Assembly: GCA_029747585.1 (NCBI GenBank) | Contig: JAPEVF010000053.1 | Span: 62,001-126,000 of the forward strand | Reading direction: 5' to 3' | DNA: 64,000 bases | Origin: Pleurotus djamor | Taxonomy: Eukaryota; Basidiomycota; Agaricomycetes; Agaricales; Pleurotaceae | Shown: one piece after another, positions 57,532-64,000 of the stretch | How positions within the stretch are numbered: the stretch's first letter is position 1 | Layout: every line of letters starts with the position of its first letter | Translations under genes and position numbers: made by a program | The notes under the pieces: generated by a model | Databases searched by the model: none | What the model was told of the DNA's origin: nothing | Seen by the model: the letters and a program-made list of their open reading frames with translations, nothing else

Positions 57532-57703
57532 AAGAAGTGTGGTCGTCGTGGTTGGTGGTTGTGGTCGGGTTGACCTTGGCTTTGGGTTCCACAAATTACC
57601 TATTCAAAGTGTCTTTATTGACTGTGAGAAGATATTTCTGACCGTGGGATCGAAATGAGGCTTCGCATCACGCGTCGCGACGCGATGTGGTACGCGCCGT
57701 GCC
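57532..57703. promoter_or_regulatory. short bidirectional promoter between NFKBIL1-like and ISM1 genes
   Basis: Only 172 bp separate the two divergent start codons. The space contains CG-rich palindromic sequence (CATCACGCGTCGCGACGCGATG near 57667-57688) and no clear TATA box, as expected for a pair of housekeeping genes sharing a promoter. Confidence 0.55.
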
Positions 57704-60700
57704 ATGATTTGGGCCATCGCTCGTCCCCAGATAGTGCATTGTCGTAGACAATGGCTATCCGATTGCTTGTGCCTCTACTCAACGGCTGCATCGCCCAAGG
57801 CTTACTCGAACTCACTGCTACTCCCGAAAACTAATTTTCCGTTATGGGCCGAGCCATCCAAAAGCGAGCTTCCGTTTCGCAAGAGGGCATGCGATGACCT
57901 CTATCGGTGGCAGGTCAGTGTACACCATGATCAACCTCAATCTTGGAGTTTTCTCATGCCAACCCAAAGCATCTAGTGGGAGAAAGCAAAGGGGGACTTG
58001 TTTGTTTTGCATGATGGACCTCCGTACGCCAATGGTGACCTACATATGGGTAAGCTTCGACAGACCTATTAACAGTGCTGGTTTTATGGATGCTGAGGAC
58101 ATCAAACTTAATAGGTCATGCCTTGAACAAGATTCTGAAAGACATCATCAACCGCTTCAACATGTCGAGGGGAAGAAGGGTACAGTGAGTAAAATGCATC
58201 CTCAACCGCTGATGCTCACTCACCTGTCAACAGCTACATCCCTGGGTCGGACTGTCACGGACTTCCGATTGAAAATAAGGCATTAAAAGATCTCGGAGTG
58301 AGTATCTCGTTGTTCAACCCCGCCAGCAACCTCGCCGACATTTTGTAGAAAGAATCTACGTCGCTATCCCCTACTGAAATCCGCCATGCTGCAGCGGAAA
58401 CTGCGAAAAGGGAAGTTGAATCTCAAAAGGAACAGTTCAAACAGCTAGGCATCATGGCGGATTGGAGTCAAGAATCAACGTATCGCACATTGGATCACGA
58501 TTATGAGGTGCGACAGTTGAGGATTTTTCAGAAGATGGTTGAGAATGGTACGCGTTTTCGAATGCTTGTTGGACGCTCCTGCTGAAATCGCGTCAGATTT
58601 GATATTTAGACATTACCGACCTGTCCACTACTCTCCGTCCTCACGTTCAGCATTGGCCGAAGCAGAGCTGGTTTACAAGGACGACCATGTTTCGCATTCT
58701 GTTTTTGTGGCATTCGAAGTAGACACGCACTCCGAATTGATGTCGCCCGCAATACGCGATGTCGTTGATTCGTTGTCGAATCCCCGTCTATTAGTCTGGA
58801 CAACCACGCCCTGGACTCTTACTGCGAATATGGTAGGCTTTACATTGTTGAAGGTTCATAATCGGGCTAACTTGCGCATAGGCGATAGCTGTCAATCCCG
58901 ACCTTACCTATGTTTTCGTAAAATGTCCAGAGCAGCGTATCTACGTAGTCGCTCAGGACAGGCTCGATGCATTGGAAGATGTTCTTGGACCTGTCGATGT
59001 GATTGTGGATGTTCCAGGTAGCTACCTCATTCCACTGATGTGTAGGCTTTGACTCATCTTTCCATAGGCAGTGAACTCGTTGGCACCGCGTATCGCCCGA
59101 TATTTTCATCCCTAGCTAACCAAGATACGACTCTCGAAGTGATTCCAGCCTCTCATGTTACTGCCGATTCTGGTACAGGTTTAGTGCATTGTGCACCCGC
59201 TCATGGTGACGAAGACTATCATGCTCTTCGCGACTTGGGAATGATTACGGACATGCAATCGTTGATCTGCCACGTCGGAGAAGGTGGTGTCTTTACCGCA
59301 GAGGTTGCCAAGGTCGTCGGCGACGACGCCGCACGCACCTTAGTGGGTCAGGAGGTCCTTTTCGGGGGCTCAAAGGCCGTGGTCGAGCTTCTGAAGCAGA
59401 ATGGTAGCTTGCTGAAGATCCAACGAATCAAGCACAGATATCCGTATGATTGGAAGACTGACAAACCGATCATCGTCACGTAAGTTAGCTTTCAAACCGA
59501 CCACTCGGTCTTCACTCACCTTTCGATCCAGCGCCACTTCGCAATGGTTTACGAATCTTGAGTGGGTCAAAGAGTCTGCTTTGAAAGCCTTGGATGATGT
59601 GGCCTTCTACCCTCCCGTTTGTGAGTCGTTATATANCCCCCTATTGTAAACCCTCCTCTGACGTTCTTTCTAGCCCGCAACCGCCTGTTATCGTTTGTGA
59701 AGTCGCGGTCAGAATGGTGCATCTCTCGCCAGCGTGTCTGGGGAGTCCCCATCTTGGCATTGCATCATATTCCCTCAGACCGCGCCGTCCTTTCGTCTCG
59801 AACTCTCGACCATATCCTTTCAATTCTGGAAGAGAAAGGTGTTGCCTACTGGTGGGACGGCCCTGTTGAAGAATTTGTTCCTGAATTCCTTCGCGAAGAA
59901 GGAGAGGTTGTGTCTGAGGCGTGGAGAAAGAGCACGGACACGATGGATGTGTGGTTTGACAGTGGCTCGTCGTGGTCTATGCTACGACCCGTCATTGAGG
60001 AGCTCGCGTCAGGGAGGAAGGTTCTCGCAGACGTTTGCCTAGAGGGGAGCGATCAACATAGGGGATGGTTCCAAAGCCAGCTTCTCACAGCTGTCGGTGC
60101 AGCGAACGCCAACGATGTTTCAAGAGCGCCGTATGGGCAATTAATCACTCATGGGATGGTGCTTGATCAAAATGGGAAGAAGATGAGCAAGTCCCTCGGA
60201 AATATAATCAGTCCTTTGACTATCATCAACGGAGGCAAGGTGGGTAAATATTCTTTTCGCATACTTCTAGAAATCTTAAACTTCTCACAGGACAGGAAAA
60301 AGCAACCAGCATATGGTACTGATGTGCTCCGGCTTTGGGCAGCGTCTGCCGAATACTGGAAGGATATACCAATCGGACCTACTGTCCTTTCGCAGACGTT
60401 CGAGTCCCTCAGAAAAATCAGGAACTCCGCTCGCTTCATACTTGGCAATGCGAGCAACAACGTTGAACCTGTTCCTCTGGAAGACATGGGTTTGGTATGC
60501 TTCCCGTATGTGTCTAAGTTGAGGTTTAACGTTGACTTGCCCTCCGGGTATCATAGGCTGACCGTTATATCATGCATGAGCTTTACACATTGGAACGCAC
60601 CGCACTAGATGGTTACGCTTCTTACAATTTCCCCAAAGGTGACCTCTGCCTTCTTTTTCTGACTCTTGCCTGACAGTTCCTCCTTCAAGTGGTCAATGCG

Positions 60701-61591
60701 TTAACCCACTTTACAAACATAACATTATCTTCGCTTTATTTCGACATAACGAAGGATTGTTTGTACGCCAATCACCCGACTAGCTTAGACCGTCGAGCCG
60801 CCGTCATGGTCCTGCAACAGGTAAACGCTTGACCCTTGGGTGACGTCGTATCATTGTTCCTAACGTGGCGATTCAGGTGCTTGAAACCTTGATTCACGTT
60901 TTCGCTCCGATCCTCCCTCATCTAGCTGAGGAAGTGTTTGAGCATGAAGGGAATAAGCAAGGTATGGCGTCGGTGTTTGAGAGACCTTGGGTTTCCCTAG
61001 TGCGTGTCTTGCCATCGCTGCTGATTCTGTCGTTGATTCGTGCTATCATAGGACAGCAAATGGCATAACCCGGAGGCTGCCCATGATATGCAGCAACTTC
61101 TTCGTGTTCGTAACACGGTCCTGTCACTTCTTGAACAAGCGCGTGGTAACAAGTATGCTCAACGATGTCATATACTCAATAACATGCTCATCATTTTTGC
61201 TAGGCAAATCAAGAGCTCATTGGAAGCGGAGGTAGACTTAATACTTCCCGATGACGTCGACACAAACCTTTTCAAGCTTTTGCAACGAGAAGAATCGTTC
61301 CTGAAGACGCTCTTCATTGTATCCGATGCGTGTGCAACGGACGAGGGGTCTTTGGGCACCTCTTCGCCTAGTTGGCTGTATTCCGAAACCATCACCATCG
61401 CAGGTACGGCCTTCGCGCGCCCTATTGAACTTTTTGGTGAATACTCATCTCGTGCCTCCCTTGAAGATGACACTGTCGCGGTTCGGGTTAGACCTGCTAC
61501 CATGGAGAAATGCCCCCGTTGCTGGACGTTCACTAGGCCTGCTTCCGACGAATTATGCTCCCGTTGCTCCGATGTGTTTGAAGCCTCCTAG
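57704..61591 (+). CDS. ISM1: mitochondrial isoleucyl-tRNA synthetase
   Basis: Sixteen exons: 57704-57913, 57977-58049, 58115-58184, 58234-58297, 58349-58547, 58597-58832, 58882-59017, 59068-59479, 59532-59620, 59674-60239, 60291-60494, 60557-60638, 60690-60820, 60877-60999, 61052-61152, 61204-61591; every phase fits, 1,027 residues. Class Ia synthetase charging mitochondrial tRNA-Ile. Visible: a basic N-terminal presequence (about 30 residues), the HIGH-type motif HMGH after PPYANGD (about residues 85-96), the editing-domain TTTPWT and GDEDY blocks, WFDSGSSW, the KMSKS loop KKMSKSLGN (about 664), the anticodon-binding helices, and a C-terminal zinc site CPRCW...CSRC, a bacterial-type feature kept in mitochondrial enzymes. 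Length is normal. The N at 59636 falls in an intron. Confidence 0.95.
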
Positions 61592-61700
61592 CCTCGGACG
61601 CTACACCATTGAAGTGCNTTTTGACACTATAGAATCTATTTCGCCTCAAGCATTATTTACACTGCAGTCCTCGCTCAAATAAGCGTATATTATACTCCCA

Positions 61701-63102
61701 TTATAATGAATCTAACGTGAAGAACCTGTCCCTCAAACAGATCACGAGAGCAGATCGTTTGTGGGGAAAATCAAATATCTGAGAAGGAGAAAATGATGAG
61801 TCCCAGAAAAAGGATTGGATTGAAGGTCTGACCTTTTCGATGTGCGTATTGGCGTTAAAACATGCCTGGATCATCGCTCCGTTATCGAACCGGGGTTCAC
61901 ACATCACACGGAATGTCCTGGGGTCGTCGAGGAATGCATAGTGCATGATAGAGCGCAGCCATACAGTCGCTGGATGAACACTCGTTATGTGTTTCGCAAC
62001 CTCGGAGATCAGAATACTCACAATATTGTCTTCCTTTGAACTTGTCTTCCCCGCAAAGAACATGTGCACCCCTGTCCCAATCTGTCGCTGCGCCGCCAAT
62101 GTCGCCCGAACTCATGTATTGCGCCAATCGATCCTCCTTCACCCAATACAGTTCCACGTAGCCCATGAATTCGCCATCCCAGCTCATTATCATGGGCAGT
62201 ACATGCGGATCAGCGAGAAGATTCTCCAAGTAACCCCGATGGTACTCGAGTGTACCCTTCTCCCCCCAACCAGCATTGACGCGGTCACTATTCTGCCAAC
62301 GGTGGAACGCTTCAAGGTGCGGAGGAGCCTGCTTTCCATCCGCTTCGAGGGATACGTAATGGAACTCCAGGGTCTTCCCCAAGCTCGGGCAATATCTCTT
62401 GTACAGCAGCTGGCCTGGGGAAGGTTTAGGTGGTCGTAGAGGGTGACCAGCGATAACTTGNTCGTTACGCGTGAAAGATGGCACGTAAGGGTAAGGTTGG
62501 GCTGAGGGTCGTGGAGGGAGCCATCCCAGGCCACGATAACCGGTTCCTGCGCCTTGCCAGAAAGCCAAACGACTGATGAACAAGACTTCGTGTCTGACAT
62601 CCTTTTTGCCGGTCGCATACACCCTCTTCCTCCCCAACCCAGAATTCAAGATATACGCCTCCAATTCTGCGCCGTTCTCCAGAAGGGGAAGGAGAATGAT
62701 GGGAAGATGCTCTTGATCATGGTGAAGCGTGAAAAGTGAGTAAACGGTGGCCCAAAGGTCTGAAGTCGACAAAGCTGACGATTGGCCACTAGGCGGTTGA
62801 ATCCCCAGGACGGGGTACTTTGGGATGTGTTGCGCCGACGTTTCAAAGGGCGTTCCGAGACCGCTGATGACGAGAGCGACCGAAGAATGGGCCAACTGGC
62901 GGACACTGGCGATTTCGATGCTGTTNGCTCGCACAACCCTCGTGCTCGCTCCATCGGATGCCTCGATGTCGATGCGTCGCCCATCAGAAAGGACAACTAC
63001 ATGCTGGCCGCCGTCTTCTACGTTCATGGCGCAATCTAGTTGGCCGATGTCGCCTGGTTTCAACGCTTTTTGAAGGGATTCGGTCGGTAAATTGGCACTC
63101 AT
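61701..63102 (-). CDS. siderophore-type N5-hydroxyornithine acyltransferase (GNAT, IucB/SidF-like)
   Basis: Three exons on the minus strand: 63102-62022, 61969-61833, 61778-61701; 431 residues, phases consistent. The C-terminal 230 residues match the acyltransferase family that acylates N-hydroxy-ornithine or -lysine in hydroxamate siderophore synthesis: LEAFHRWQNSDRVNAGWGEKG with its conserved His, MGYVELYWVKEDRL, DWDRGAHVLCGEDKF, WLRSIMHYAFLDDPRT and CEPRFDN. The N-terminal part is variable. The donor acyl-CoA (acetyl, anhydromevalonyl or other) cannot be read from sequence; acetyl is common in basidiomycetes. Ns at 62461 and 62926 are frame-neutral and one lies in a codon that is Ala whatever the base. 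It lies about 200 bp downstream of the ornithine monooxygenase gene and in the same orientation, supporting a siderophore pathway role. Confidence 0.87.
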
Positions 63103-63306
63103 GACGTGGAAGGAGGATGAAAATTTAGGGCTCTCTCTCTTCCAAAACTTGACTCCAATCATGTGGAATGTGAGGAAATATATTATTGAATAAACTATCA
63201 TGCTGTATTGACCGAAATTGACAGAACTTCTAGGGTAAGCGCCAGCATCTTCTACTCATCAAGCTCGCACGAAGACACATAGCTACGCTCTACCAACGCA
63301 AATGAA

Positions 63307-64000
63307 TCACTGGTACAAGTCAGCTACGACTTCTCCCGCTCTGACCCCCATTACGCTCAAAAGCGTATCGCTGAGACCATGACTCGCCTCCTCGACCCCT
63401 TGGACATAGATTCGCCCGCTCGATTTAGACAATCCATCCCCCTTCGGGCACTGGCATGAGGCAGTAGTTTCGCGAGACGTACAGAGTCTGTGGCATACTT
63501 TGAGCGTCGGGCGTAGAAGGTGGAGGTGAAGTGAGGGGCGTCTCGCAATCGCTCTCGCTGTCTGAGGACGCAGGAGTCTCCCCATTGGCCAGACTGGTAC
63601 GGTCAATATGCATGTGCAGTTGGTTCGTAACTCGTGCCAACGGCCTCGCAGACTCAGGCGCCAGCTGGATCGTACCCGAGGCCCCCGTCAACCCATACTT
63701 CTGTCCCAAGTTGGACTGCGTCAAGAGTGACTGCCATGCAGTCCGCTCGTAGCCAGTCGCGCAAACAATGATATCGTACGACTTCTCGACTGCGGTACGC
63801 GAGACGGCATGCTGGATTATTGCTTGAAGCGCCGTCTTGTCCCCACTTGGTTGGACAGCAACGATGGAAGAGTAGGAGCGAACGTTGATTCGTGGTTTAT
63901 GGGAGCTGCAGGCACACTTCTCTCGGTTTGCGATGCCGTCATCCAGCCTCTGGTCGTATATGATTTCATACAGCTGTAAGCCATATCAGCATCAACCATC
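63307..64000 (-). CDS. sid1: L-ornithine N5-monooxygenase, 3' part, with apparent frameshift
   Basis: Terminal exon 63973-63307 on the minus strand; the 5' part lies beyond the window. The enzyme uses FAD and NADPH to hydroxylate ornithine, the first step of hydroxamate siderophore synthesis. Family marks: YDIIVCATGYER, which is the conserved ATGY block of N-hydroxylating monooxygenases, LYVSRNYCLMPV, and the C-terminal end GRIYVQGVEEASHGLSDTLLSV. An insert rich in Ser/Pro/Asp stands between the ATGY block and the end. The last two parts lie in different frames; the shift falls at a run of five C on the plus strand (63438-63442), and one base fewer would join them. This is either a sequencing/assembly error or a true mutation. 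An acceptor (TTACAG) at 63974-63979 marks the upstream intron. Confidence 0.85.

Noticed and set aside
1..64000. tRNA genes, rRNA genes, CRISPR arrays
   Set aside because: I looked for T-loop-like sequences and regular spaced repeats and found none convincing; CRISPR is not expected in a fungus.

Overview
The window reads as nuclear DNA of a mushroom-forming basidiomycete (Agaricomycetes). The genes are split by many short GT-AG introns (about 50-80 nt). The gene content is typical of that group: tandem FunK1-type protein kinases, DUF7330-like proteins, orphan 7TM receptors, small cysteine-rich secreted proteins and a PIF/Harbinger transposon. Exon models below were built by hand from splice sites, reading phase and paralogue comparison. 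Several were checked by phase arithmetic over the whole gene.

Layout. 1-1.4 kb: 3' part of a ZIP zinc transporter. 2-14 kb: a duplicated accessory region mixing small single-pass membrane proteins that share an Asn-rich G-T-F-N-R-V motif (called NNN family here) with one intact and two decayed DUF7330-like genes. One NNN gene is interrupted near its 3' end by a complete PIF/Harbinger element (TAA target duplication, transposase plus Myb/SANT-like partner). 15-18 kb: a FunK1 kinase. 18-19.4 kb: a secreted ricin-B-type (beta-trefoil) lectin. 20.4-24 kb: a 7-exon NFX1/FAP1-type zinc-finger protein with an R3H domain. 25-26.6 kb: a 10-exon 7TM receptor-like protein. 27.9-38.1 kb: four tandem FunK1 kinases, one nearly intact and three decayed in different ways, with a TA-flanked MITE between two of them. 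38.5-40.3 kb: a second, related 7TM protein. 42.4-45.5 kb: three tandem secreted 8-cysteine proteins with conserved promoter and 5'UTR-intron structure. 45.5-51 kb: gene-poor, with one further NNN gene and one weak orphan. 51.5-63 kb: a gene-dense core with an orphan protein, a short-chain dehydrogenase, a zinc-dependent alcohol/polyol dehydrogenase, an NFKBIL1-like protein, mitochondrial isoleucyl-tRNA synthetase and a siderophore-type N-acyltransferase. 63.3 kb to the end: the 3' part of an L-ornithine N5-monooxygenase.

How the parts relate. The last two genes catalyse successive steps of hydroxamate siderophore synthesis (ornithine hydroxylation, then N5-acylation), so a siderophore cluster probably continues past the right edge. 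The left half shows repeated local duplication followed by decay (DUF7330, FunK1, NNN, secreted proteins), in contrast to the conserved housekeeping genes on the right.

The best candidates for something undescribed are the NNN membrane-protein family, the DUF7330 genes lying among them, and the CDIG-CC-CC secreted-protein triplet. Nine isolated N bases occur, several beside homopolymers, and at least one creates an apparent frameshift that is probably an assembly artefact.
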